From: Ornithinibacillus sp047228935
GTDB lineage: Bacteria > Bacillota > Bacilli > Bacillales > Amphibacillaceae
Reading direction: 5' to 3'
DNA: 64,000 bases
Assembly: GCF_047228935.1 (NCBI RefSeq)
Contig: NZ_JBFEGG010000007.1
Span: 13,660-77,659, forward strand
How positions within the stretch are numbered: position 1 is the first letter of the stretch; each line of letters starts with the position of its first letter. The translations under genes and the position numbers were made by a program. Under the pieces are notes generated by a model. The model was not told the DNA's origin. It made no database searches and worked only from the letters and a program-made list of their open reading frames with translations. Of the stretch, positions 17,233 to 25,730 are shown piece by piece.

Positions 17233-17991
17233 TCATGCTCGTTGGATTACGCTTTTGGAAATTCCGGTTAGTCTGGATAGTTGTCTAATGGATACGCCTT
17301 GTAATGTTTTCAATTCAGCTAGAATAGCATTTCGATCAGCTTTATTCATTTGTTGAAGCTTACTAATCTCAATCCCCTGTTCCTTCATATAACTAATTAA
17401 TTGCTCATCTTTCACCCTTACAATTACGCTCTCATCGAGACATTCCGTTTCCTCTGGTTGTTTCATGAATTCTATGTATCTATTAACAGCTTGCTTCCTA
17501 TTTTCTGAAATCAATGGGAGCACATACTCTGTGTCTATAACATAAACCCGATGGATGTATTCATTCACACTAGTCCATTCACATCCAAATACATCTTCCA
17601 CAAGTCCAGCCTTCACAGGATTTTGATGAATATAGCGTAAGACAGTGTAAAAATACCTACGTGACTCCACACTTTCACTTTTATACCGCTCCTGAAATAA
17701 ATGACCAATCCGATCATATTTTTGGTTATACCAATAGACATAACTGGAGCTAATCCGCTTAATAAAATCAGATAGTCTCTCTCCTTCTGGTTCTTTTAAG
17801 AGTAAGTGAACATGATTATCCATTAAGCAGTAAGCAAACACTTTAAAATCGCATACGTCACGATACTTGGCCAAAGTTTCTAGAAATACTATTCTATCTT
17901 CATTATCCTCAAATATAGTTTGCCTATTGATTCCCCTCATCATCACATGATAAATCCCACTACGACTTTGCTTACGTGAACTTCTAGGCAT
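17233..17991 (-). CDS. REP-associated tyrosine transposase (RAYT), IS200-like HUH family
   Basis: A 252-residue single-strand DNA transposase of the Y1 HUH type. It has the early GIYHVMMRGINRQTIF block, FAYCLMDNHVHLLLKEP (HUH metal site at His 60 and 62) and SYVYWYNQKYDRIGHLFQ with the likely catalytic Tyr (about 84-92). RYIHQNPVKAGLV follows, and then a C-terminal helix-turn-helix (VSIRQLSRLTGISKSVIQ). The C-terminal DNA-binding extension and the flanking REP palindromes (C and D) distinguish it from autonomous IS200 TnpA. The frame is intact and GGAGGAG precedes ATG 17991, so it may be active. RAYTs are thought to spread REP elements and are usually single-copy, domesticated genes. Confidence 0.93.
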   Translation of the reverse strand: MPRSSRKQSRSGIYHVMMRGINRQTIFEDNEDRIVFLETLAKYRDVCDFKVFAYCLMDNHVHLLLKEPEGERLSDFIKRISSSYVYWYNQKYDRIGHLFQERYKSESVESRRYFYTVLRYIHQNPVKAGLVEDVFGCEWTSVNEYIHRVYVIDTEYVLPLISENRKQAVNRYIEFMKQPEETECLDESVIVRVKDEQLISYMKEQGIEISKLQQMNKADRNAILAELKTLQGVSIRQLSRLTGISKSVIQRA

Positions 17992-18158
17992 ACTTCTCTC
18001 CTCCTACAAGCACATTTGTAGATACAAAATATGTGATAGTAAAAGGAATGTCAAAGTGCCAAAAGTTCATTTTTTAGCCTTAATTTATGTCAAAAAGACA
18101 TAACACACAAAGAAAAAACATCTTTCCCCCAGCCCACCTTAAAACAAATAACAAAATT

Positions 18159-18213
18159 GGGACAGGGGGACAGGTTCCTTGACCCTGGGTCAAGGAACCT
18201 GTCCCCCTGTCCC
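18159..18213. repeat. REP palindrome pair (BIME-like), copy D (upstream flank of RAYT)
   Basis: A 55-nt inverted pair, nearly identical to copy A, about 170 nt upstream of the RAYT start and next to the terminator of the SLH adhesin-like gene. Confidence 0.9.
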
Positions 18214-18219
18214 ATTCAA

Positions 18220-18263
18220 AAAAATAAGCTAAGTAAGATTAAAAATCTTACTTAGCTTATTTG
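18220..18263 (-). terminator. Rho-independent terminator after the SLH adhesin-like gene
   Basis: An almost perfect 18-bp stem (AATAAGCTAAGTAAGATT and its complement) with a 4-nt loop and T run on the minus strand. Confidence 0.85.
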
Positions 18264-18278
18264 ACTTTTAAATATCTT

Positions 18279-21200
18279 CTAAAATTCTAACTTCTGCATT
18301 AATGTTTCAATTACAACTGCTGCTTCAGCACGTGTTGCTATTCCTTTTGGTGCTAATTGATTTATGGTCCTACCATGAATTAGTCCCGCGTCAATTGCAA
18401 TAGAAACCTCTCTCAATGCCCATCTTCCAACTTCAGCACTATCCGTAAAATTGGCTAAACTTTCTACTTTGGTATTTTGCTCTCCATTAACTAACTCTAG
18501 TCCACGAACAGTCATAGCAATCATTTCTTCGCGTGTAATGGAGTCTGTTGGACCAAAGTTGCCATCTGTATACCCACTTACGATTCCCACTTCATAAGCA
18601 GCAAGTACATCATTGTAATACCACTTGGAAGAAATTAAATCATTAAATTGTTTTTGCTCATTAGAATTTGGTACTAATCCTAATGCCCTAGATAGCATTG
18701 CTGCATACTCGGATCTACTAAGGATATTGGTTGGTTTAAATTCCGTATCATTAACTCCGTGAAGAATCAACTTCCCTGAAAGAGCTTCTATACTATCCTT
18801 TGCCCAGTGACCTTCAACATCGGTAAAATTCTTTTTCTTTGATTTCACCACTACATAAATACTATTTCCATTACGATGGAAAACTGCCCAATATTGACCT
18901 TCCTCATCTTGTTCTATAGTTGTTGGTACTGGTTGGTACGATTGATTTACTGGGTCTAATGTGATCACCATCATTTCATCTAATTCTGATGGATCACTTA
19001 TTGGGATTCTACGTTCTACAAACTCCTTGCCATATGAAGTAATCGTTGTATTTGTTCCATTCTCATACATTTCAACAGAAAAATCTATTGGTTGTGTAAC
19101 CAACTCCATAAAGCTTTGTTCTGCCCATTTATTAATGTTTTCTGTCACTTCTTCAGAAAGCTTCCTAATCGTCACTTGGATATAGGAATCCTCGTCATTG
19201 GTAAATTGATCAATTGTGTTAACCGGTAACTTAAATGAACCAAGGTCTGACGTTACATAAAATGCCTCATCACCGGTTTCATTCATTTCATTAATTACGG
19301 ACTTATGAAGGTTTAATGCAACATTTTCGCCTTCTTCTTTATATTCATAATGACGATAGAAGGTTGTAAATCGTTTTATGATTTTGGGATTATCGAGATC
19401 AATTAAATCGGTAGGATCAACATCCACTTCTCCATTTGTATTATCATCACTTGGAACTTCTGGAACTGTACCATCTGAACTATCACCATCTTCAATAGAA
19501 CCAGGGGTATCATTTTCCTCAGGAGCTGTTTCGTCTACTAAAAAGTCAGTTGTTACCATTTCAGAGCTCTTATCTCCAGTTAATGCTTTCACTCCAAAAG
19601 TTACGGTTTGATCGATCCATTGTTCATAAACTACTGGCGCTACTAAAGTCTGATTAGTATTTAATTTTTCTTCAAGTAATGCAAACTCCATCATATCAGC
19701 AGTCTTATAGTAAACATTGTAAGACTCTGCTGTTACTAAATCCCAGTTAATCACTATATTATTTTCAATATCTTTTTGTACTAATAAATTAGTCGGAACT
19801 AGTGGTTCAAAAGTGAAATCATAGGTTACTAGACTGGAAACATCTGAACCAAGACGTGAGTGAACGGAAAATGTCACTGTTTGGCCTGCCCACTTTTTAT
19901 ATTCCGATTGCGGAATAATTACGTAATTGTCCACTACATCGACGCGTAGATCCTCAGCATATAGTTCCATATCCACTGTTTTATAAAACACATCATATGC
20001 ATCAGCTGTGGTTGAATCCCAAGAAATAGCCAAATCATTGTTTTCATCCAAGGAAACTAATAAGTTAGTTGGCCCTAGATTATTAATTGCATCAACACTA
20101 GCAAACTTATAAACTGCTTGATTATCTTCTACATAAACAATTATATTTCCAGCATCATTAATAATAGCATGTTCCACAGTAAACGGGAATGTAGCAAGAT
20201 TAGTATAATCAGCTTTTGAATACACTCCTGTTGGCGATACGATATACTCTGCTGACGTAGCAATGACATCTTCATTAAAGTTATACTGAGTTATCATATC
20301 GGACTTAGAAAATTGATGTTCTGCATAATATAACGCTTCACCATCTAATAATAGTTTACGAGTTGGTAATGAAAAACTTTCACTAGAAGGCGTTAAGGTC
20401 AAATCTTCTATATTTAACGAATATAATTTTGAGCCAGTGGAGTTAGACTCACCAATATACACTAATTTATTTAAAGAATCATACGCAATATCTGGCTCAC
20501 TTAAGATTTGATATTTGTTAGTTTGGATTTCTTCACCGACTCTAATTTCACTACCTGTACTTAAGTCAATTTGATAAACCCAAGTACTTTGATCTTCTGT
20601 TACATAGAACAATAATGATCCATCAGCCGCAATACGATATGGATTTTGTTTCGTGATAACGTTGGTCATACTTCCATCTGCTAAATTAATAACAGCTACA
20701 GAAGTACTTCCATAGTTAGAGACATATAATTTCCCATTAACTAAATCAATATCTGAAGGGCGAGAGCCGATGTACTGTGTATCTAAAACTTCCATAGTAA
20801 GACTGTCAATTGTGTACAGCACATTGCTTTCTAGTGAAATTGCATATATTTTTTTACTAGTTTCATCTAAAACCCAATCTGTCACACTTTGGTTAATAGG
20901 AAGCTTATAATTTTTAACTTCATAGACCTTAGATGTTAGTGTTGTAGGTAAGCTACTATAGTCTTTTTTATGTAGTGTCTTGTTGTATGAATCATATAGA
21001 TATACTTCGGAATTTGCAGGCGCAAGGACTAAATCCACATCGATATCTAAATCGCTAACTTTAAAATACTCATCCTTGTCATATATTGCTTCTTTTGTAA
21101 AAACAAAATCTGCTGTTACATCAAGAACTGTGCCGGGATATGAAGTAAATTCATAAGTACCATTTATAATTGCTAAATCATTTTTATCAAAACTAATTCC

Positions 21201-21887
21201 GCCATAAAAAATTTCATCGGAATCCATTACAATATTTTTATCCTTGGCATTTACTCCATACCCTTCATCATATGTAGATTGAGAAAGAATGGAATAATCT
21301 GTTTGTGAAAGTTTATAGATGTTTGAACTTGTATGGCCCGATTCTGCGACATATAATACACCTGTTTCAGATGCTAGACTTGGTTCATAAAACGAATGTG
21401 CAATTGAGTCATTGTCCGGGTTCACCAGAGTAGTTTCCGTAGAGTCTATTAAATCCTTTTCTACGATTCTACTATGTTGGTCACTATTAGAATAATATAA
21501 TTTGTTATCGATAACCGTTATACTATAAGGAGTACCCTCTAAAGTAATAGCTACTACTTCTAGATTAGTTAAATCTACCTTAACAACCTTGCTTTCTCCT
21601 CTAACTGCTATCCATAGTGTATTGGCATCTAACTCTAAATCACTTAAGTCAGTTCCAATTGCTAACGTGTTTGTGACTTCAAATGTAGCTCTTGAAATCA
21701 CCTTTAGATTGCCTTGTGCAGTGATGGCATAGATATTTGTTTCATCATACGACCAATCTGTGATGTCCTCGGTTAATTTGATTAAATCACCTGTTTCGGT
21801 GACTTCTTGGGCATGTGTTAGATTTGGAGTATAGATATTACTTAACACTAATAACACTACCAGCATGCCACTGATGAATCTTCTCAA
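18279..21887 (-). CDS. Large SLH-anchored surface protein (adhesin-like) with propeller and Fn3-like modules
   Basis: A secreted protein of about 1202 residues with signal peptide (about 1-26). The N-terminal half (about 35-615) shows repeated beta units such as YAITAQGNLKVISRATFEV, LYYSNSDQHSRIVEKD and KLYVSNYGSTSVAVINLADG, which fits a YncE-like beta propeller. Two Fn3-like modules follow (TNLLVSLDENNDLAISWDS and TNLLVQKDIENNIVINWDL), then an acidic linker, a domain with FTTFYRHYEYKEEGENVALN, and three SLH repeats at the C-terminus (LSRSEYAAMLSRAL, ITREEMIAMTVRGLE, ATRAEAAVVIETL). I chose TTG 21887, 5 nt after GGGAGGGG. A cyclic di-GMP riboswitch in the leader suggests biofilm-related control. 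Binding partner unknown. Confidence 0.85.
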   Translation of the reverse strand: MRRFISGMLVVLLVLSNIYTPNLTHAQEVTETGDLIKLTEDITDWSYDETNIYAITAQGNLKVISRATFEVTNTLAIGTDLSDLELDANTLWIAVRGESKVVKVDLTNLEVVAITLEGTPYSITVIDNKLYYSNSDQHSRIVEKDLIDSTETTLVNPDNDSIAHSFYEPSLASETGVLYVAESGHTSSNIYKLSQTDYSILSQSTYDEGYGVNAKDKNIVMDSDEIFYGGISFDKNDLAIINGTYEFTSYPGTVLDVTADFVFTKEAIYDKDEYFKVSDLDIDVDLVLAPANSEVYLYDSYNKTLHKKDYSSLPTTLTSKVYEVKNYKLPINQSVTDWVLDETSKKIYAISLESNVLYTIDSLTMEVLDTQYIGSRPSDIDLVNGKLYVSNYGSTSVAVINLADGSMTNVITKQNPYRIAADGSLLFYVTEDQSTWVYQIDLSTGSEIRVGEEIQTNKYQILSEPDIAYDSLNKLVYIGESNSTGSKLYSLNIEDLTLTPSSESFSLPTRKLLLDGEALYYAEHQFSKSDMITQYNFNEDVIATSAEYIVSPTGVYSKADYTNLATFPFTVEHAIINDAGNIIVYVEDNQAVYKFASVDAINNLGPTNLLVSLDENNDLAISWDSTTADAYDVFYKTVDMELYAEDLRVDVVDNYVIIPQSEYKKWAGQTVTFSVHSRLGSDVSSLVTYDFTFEPLVPTNLLVQKDIENNIVINWDLVTAESYNVYYKTADMMEFALLEEKLNTNQTLVAPVVYEQWIDQTVTFGVKALTGDKSSEMVTTDFLVDETAPEENDTPGSIEDGDSSDGTVPEVPSDDNTNGEVDVDPTDLIDLDNPKIIKRFTTFYRHYEYKEEGENVALNLHKSVINEMNETGDEAFYVTSDLGSFKLPVNTIDQFTNDEDSYIQVTIRKLSEEVTENINKWAEQSFMELVTQPIDFSVEMYENGTNTTITSYGKEFVERRIPISDPSELDEMMVITLDPVNQSYQPVPTTIEQDEEGQYWAVFHRNGNSIYVVVKSKKKNFTDVEGHWAKDSIEALSGKLILHGVNDTEFKPTNILSRSEYAAMLSRALGLVPNSNEQKQFNDLISSKWYYNDVLAAYEVGIVSGYTDGNFGPTDSITREEMIAMTVRGLELVNGEQNTKVESLANFTDSAEVGRWALREVSIAIDAGLIHGRTINQLAPKGIATRAEAAVVIETLMQKLEF

Positions 21888-21919
21888 AAAATCCCCTCCC
21901 AATTAAAAAAACTTTGCAC

Positions 21920-22040
21920 AACAAAAAAAGAGCAAAGCAGAACGGGATTTATTCGTTGGCAACCCGGCTGTCATAATACCCAAAAATAGTACCTTAGACC
22001 CGCAGCTTTGCGTCACTCTCTTTCGAAAGTTTTGCCTTTT
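21920..22040 (-). promoter_or_regulatory. Cyclic di-GMP-I (GEMM) riboswitch with terminator platform
   Basis: On the minus strand the leader carries the class I cyclic di-GMP aptamer hallmarks in order: GGCAAAAC, CGAAAG, GACGCAAAGC, GGTCTAAGG, then GACAGCCGGGTTGCC. The outer helix is GGCAA/TTGCC. Just after it, CCCGTTCTGCTTTGC followed by T7 can pair with GCAAAGCTGCGGG inside the aptamer to form a terminator. Ligand binding would hold the aptamer and block that terminator, so I infer an ON switch for the SLH adhesin-like gene. The aptamer call is firm; the direction of control is inference. Confidence 0.93.
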
Positions 22041-22059
22041 TCTTTTTTGTGCTAGGACC

Positions 22060-22089
22060 ATAATCCCATAAAAGGGAATGATTTGTCAA
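22060..22089 (-). promoter_or_regulatory. Probable sigma-A promoter of the riboswitch transcript
   Basis: A perfect -35 TTGACA, 18-nt spacer and -10 GATTAT on the minus strand, placed 20 nt upstream of the aptamer. Confidence 0.55.
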
Positions 22090-22511
22090 GATTTGTCGGA
22101 AAAATCTTGCAAAACACAATACATCAATTCACATGTTATTTATAAATTTATCCAATAATTCACCAAATAAAAGGCGTCAGTATCACTTTCCCAAAAAACT
22201 AAAATAGACTGATACCTAATTATTTATCCAGAGTTCGTTAAAGCGGAGAGCAGAAATGATAGGACATGTTGCCTATCTAGGTAGAGCAATTGCGTATAGT
22301 AATGGAGCTTAAGAGACTATGTACGAGGTAGTGTTCGTGATTATACTTATGGATCTGGTAAGAATGAAGAACATGCTGATACTCTAACTATTTCCAATCT
22401 AATCGTTGGAGATTCACCTGAAGATGTAGACACGGTAATTGCCAAGAAGGTTTGTTTAGAATATGAAGCATAATAGAGGAGTGGGACAAGGGACCTGTCC
22501 CCCTGTCCCAG
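22090..22511. other. Intergenic region with an unidentified decayed frame
   Basis: The plus strand has an open stretch at 22321-22473 (VRGSVRDYTYGSGKNEEH..., ending KKVCLEYEA and a stop) with no start codon in frame and stops just upstream in that frame. The codons look protein-like but I cannot name the family. REP copy E follows at once. Confidence 0.4.
22483..22509. repeat. REP palindrome, single copy E
   Basis: A single 27-nt unit GGGACAAGGGACC...CTGTCCC, two nt past the stop of the TupA-like gene, where a terminator would be expected. Confidence 0.85.
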
Positions 22512-23444
22512 TTATTCATTAATAGGGAGCTTCCACATTTGACCTAGTATTACACTGTATTGTTCTGGAGTTATTTTTACAAATCCACTTCCACTAGTAA
22601 ATGTCATTTCACCAAAATAAATTTTTCCATCTACATTATAAAAGTCTACTCTAACATGCGTGAAACCCTGACAAAGCTTCTTTGCCAAGTCCACCATCAA
22701 TTCAAAATTATTAGGTTTAGGGACTGGAAAATCTGTATTTTTAAACTGATGTTGTGTCCACTCTTGTAATTCCCAATTTAGGTTATATACATTTCTACGG
22801 CGGTCATTAAATCGATCGATGTCTACCCAACAATAATGAACCTCACCGTTAAAACATAAAAATTTAAAATCCTTTAACTCACCATTTGAATCTTCCATAA
22901 ATGTTTCAGCAATTATTTTTGGTTTAATGTCCTTATAATGCATTTCAAATCCAACAAATGCAAAATTTATTTTCATCCATCGATTAAATTGCTTTTTTGC
23001 TTTAATTCTATCCAACTTATTTTTATCTTTTACAATTAAATTTGTCCCACATGCATTGTTTGTTTTTAATACAAATTGTTGCGGTAACAGTTCAAAATCA
23101 ATTTCATCAAAATTATCCCACACTCCCAGTAAGGGAATTAAATATTGTTCTCCAATTGTATTCTTAATCCAATCCCGTACTTGATATTTATCTGTTAAAA
23201 CTGCCTTCAATGGATCATTATCATATAGTTTCACCCATTGCATTTTTTCATTATATGTAGTTAAATTATTCCAATCTAAATCCTGTCCCATTCTTTTTTT
23301 ATACATCTTAGCGAGAACAGTAGGGTATTTTTTTTCATTTAATGACTTGTAATACATATTTTTCAGATAGCGTTTGGAAAACTGAAGAGCAGAATAAAGA
23401 TTATAAAGTCTTGGAAACTGAACAAATAATTTTCTTTTATCCAC
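22512..23444 (-). CDS. TupA-like ATP-grasp protein of envelope polysaccharide synthesis
   Basis: A 310-residue cytoplasmic protein of the TupA-like ATP-grasp group, named after a teichuronopeptide gene of alkaliphilic bacilli. Conserved blocks are YNEKMQWVKLYDNDPLKAVLTDKY cut here to its core TDKYQVRDWI, PQQFVLKTNNACGTN (nucleotide binding), DFKFLCFNGEVHYCWVDIDR, and HVRVDFYNVDGKIYFGEMTF with the metal-binding Glu. ATP-grasp enzymes join a carboxylate to an amine, so it may form an amide between an acidic sugar and an amino acid or peptide; the substrate is not evident. GTG 23444 follows AAGGTGA by 7 nt. It is transcribed alone, with REP copy E at its 3' end. Confidence 0.85.
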   Translation of the reverse strand: MDKRKLFVQFPRLYNLYSALQFSKRYLKNMYYKSLNEKKYPTVLAKMYKKRMGQDLDWNNLTTYNEKMQWVKLYDNDPLKAVLTDKYQVRDWIKNTIGEQYLIPLLGVWDNFDEIDFELLPQQFVLKTNNACGTNLIVKDKNKLDRIKAKKQFNRWMKINFAFVGFEMHYKDIKPKIIAETFMEDSNGELKDFKFLCFNGEVHYCWVDIDRFNDRRRNVYNLNWELQEWTQHQFKNTDFPVPKPNNFELMVDLAKKLCQGFTHVRVDFYNVDGKIYFGEMTFTSGSGFVKITPEQYSVILGQMWKLPINE

Positions 23445-24000
23445 TTCTATTTCACCTTACTTTATATTTTTTTATGTACACTACTTTACTTAAAATTGGC
23501 AAAAATATTTAGTACTGCATGACTACATTATTAACATACGTTAGATCTCTAATCCAAAATTTTTACAACATGAATATTCTTGAACCTTTTTACCAGGACA
23601 ATGAATATAATCATTTAGGACTGTGTTTATTCTTATTCTCTCTAAAGATGAGTCAGTCATAATATCTATTAGTTGAAAGGCTACCTAATATTAAAAAATA
23701 GACCTGATAATAACTTTTTTATGATAGATTCCCACTATTTAATTATAGACTCTATCATTGATTATTAAAATAAAGCATTTTATCTAAATCATGTTAACTA
23801 CTTATAACTATGATTTTATCCTAAAATAAAAGTAAAAGGTAGAAAGAATTAAATGGTTCAGTACTAAGAAAAGTAACCAGCAACGATATTTTAGTAGGTG
23901 TAAATGGTGCCGAATCATTTAACTGATACCTTGTCATATTCTATGGTAATGAGGATAGGACTAATGGAGACTTTGTAAAGAAATCTAATTCCCCTGAGGT

Positions 24001-24035
24001 AACAGCGGGCTTTCCCGTTTGTTAACTCTTTTTTT
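24001..24035 (+). terminator. Orphan terminator-like hairpin upstream of the flippase
   Basis: AACAGCGGG/CCCGTTTGTT stem followed by AACTCTTTTTTT. No intact gene precedes it. It overlaps the promoter at 24019-24047. Confidence 0.55.
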
Positions 24036-24047
24036 ATAGCATATAAT
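24019..24047 (+). promoter_or_regulatory. Probable sigma-A promoter of the flippase-csaB region
   Basis: TTGTTA, 17-nt spacer, TATAAT, 37 nt upstream of the flippase start codon. Confidence 0.55.
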
Positions 24048-24083
24048 GATGGATATTGATTATAAAAAGGAGCTACTCCTTAT

Positions 24084-25625
24084 ATGAGTAAAAGTACAAT
24101 AATTAAGGGTACATTAATTTTAACAATTGCTTCCCTCTTATCGAAAGTAATAGGGAGCGTCTTTCGTATTCCTCTACAAAATATTGCCGGGGATGAGGTA
24201 TTGGGTATCTTTAGCCTCGTGTACCCGGTCTATATGGTGGCACTATATTTATCCGTTGCTGGTATACCTCTAGCAATATCTAAACTTATTGCTGAGGCAC
24301 TTGCATCTAACAACCATAATAGTATTCAACAAATCTATCGAACTGCTAGCATTCTTGCCATCATATTTGGGATAATCAGCTTTAGCCTGATTTATTGTTT
24401 TTCCGGTGTAATCGCAAATGCTTTAGGAGGCAAATCAACTGAGCTAGCACTAACTATCGTTTCCTTAACCCTGTTAGTTGCACCGTATATGGCGATTTAT
24501 CGTGGGTACTTTCAAGGGTTTGGAAATATGCAACCGACTGGAGTTTCTCAAGTTATAGAACAATTGTTTCGAGTTAGTTTAATTATCTTAGTTGCCTATA
24601 TTTTAGTTGGCCGAGGTTATGAAGAGAATATAGTTGCTGGTGGAATCATGATTGGATCAGTTATCGGTGCAATTGCTTCCCTTGTATATCTCAGAATAAA
24701 ATATACAAATTCGGACAATCGAATCCGATCAAAACATGCATATTCTTACCAAATTTTTCTAAATTGGAGTAAGAAAATACTGCAAATCTCAATTCCAATC
24801 GCTATTGGTGCCGTCATGATGGCGTTGTTTAACTTTGTCGATTCCATCACGATTCCATATGCGTTAAAAATGAATGATGTCGATAATATTAATTATTTAT
24901 ATGGGATTTACGGACGAGGACTTGCATTAGTCCAAATAACAACCGTATTTGCAACGTCCATTGTGCTACCACTAGTTCCCGCTATTACGAAGAAACTAAC
25001 CGAAAACGATAAAATCGGGACGAAAAATCTTATAGAAAAAACGCAGTACATTACCCATTTATTCGGATGGCCAGCTGCGATTGGGCTATTTGTCATTACG
25101 ATTCCAATCAATATTGCGCTATTTACCGATATGGAAGGTAGTTCGATGTTAGCGATTATTAACATTAGCTCCATCTTTACTTCTTTAACTATAGTAAGTA
25201 CTGGAATTCTACAAGGAATGGATAAAACCAGAACAGCCGCTTACGTTATTATCTTTGGTGTCGTCGTTAAAACTGTAGCGAATATCTTCTTTATTCAGGG
25301 GTATGGGCTCGATGGGGCAGCAATTTCGACATTACTTGTCTATATAGTCTTATTTATTGTAAATTATTATTTTATCTACAAAACGATAGCATTTAACATG
25401 GTGAACAGTAAGATGATAAAAGTAATTGCTTCAAGTGTCGTAATGGGAGCAATCATAGGAGTGCCTTCTCTCTTACTGGATTTTGAGAATTGGTCAAGGT
25501 TAGGAACATTGCTCTATTGTGTCACTGCCATTATCCTAGCTGGGTTTATCTATTTCATCCAACTGCTGCTGTATAAAGTAATTCGAAAAACAGACATTCC
25601 TTTTCTAGTAAAGAAAGAACTGTAA
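24084..25625 (+). CDS. Polysaccharide flippase of the MOP (SpoVB/Wzx-like) superfamily
   Basis: A 513-residue protein with about 14 hydrophobic helices. The N-terminus, KGTLILTIASLLSKVIGSVF then RIPLQNIAGDEVLGIFSL, is typical of SpoVB/YtgP-type lipid-linked polysaccharide exporters. APYMAIYRGYFQGFGNMQPT and ALVQITTVFATSIVLPLVPA are also family-like. It would flip an undecaprenyl-linked oligosaccharide across the membrane. AAAGGAG precedes ATG 24084. It lies 105 nt before csaB on the same strand; this pairing suggests it exports the secondary wall polymer unit that CsaB pyruvylates, which is inference from position. Confidence 0.88.
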   Translation: MSKSTIIKGTLILTIASLLSKVIGSVFRIPLQNIAGDEVLGIFSLVYPVYMVALYLSVAGIPLAISKLIAEALASNNHNSIQQIYRTASILAIIFGIISFSLIYCFSGVIANALGGKSTELALTIVSLTLLVAPYMAIYRGYFQGFGNMQPTGVSQVIEQLFRVSLIILVAYILVGRGYEENIVAGGIMIGSVIGAIASLVYLRIKYTNSDNRIRSKHAYSYQIFLNWSKKILQISIPIAIGAVMMALFNFVDSITIPYALKMNDVDNINYLYGIYGRGLALVQITTVFATSIVLPLVPAITKKLTENDKIGTKNLIEKTQYITHLFGWPAAIGLFVITIPINIALFTDMEGSSMLAIINISSIFTSLTIVSTGILQGMDKTRTAAYVIIFGVVVKTVANIFFIQGYGLDGAAISTLLVYIVLFIVNYYFIYKTIAFNMVNSKMIKVIASSVVMGAIIGVPSLLLDFENWSRLGTLLYCVTAIILAGFIYFIQLLLYKVIRKTDIPFLVKKEL

Positions 25626-25730
25626 AACAGTAGCACTATTAGTAGGTAACCTTAAATGCGTTATGGTACAATTTAATAGACATTTTTAAATAGCAACTAG
25701 CTTTTGATTTAGATAACGAGGTGTTTTACT

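Larger units (their letters stand above)
23445..24083. other. Intergenic region without an intact gene
   Basis: About 640 AT-rich nt between divergent genes. A short frame ending near 24024 (YGNEDRTNGDFVKKS...) runs into the terminator-like hairpin at 24001-24035, which suggests the remains of a gene once transcribed rightwards. I cannot identify it. The right end carries the flippase promoter. Confidence 0.45.

Noticed and set aside
17233..17991. Ordinary IS200/IS605 insertion sequence
   Set aside because: No TnpB and no defined element ends are seen. The C-terminal helix-turn-helix and REP flanks point to a RAYT.
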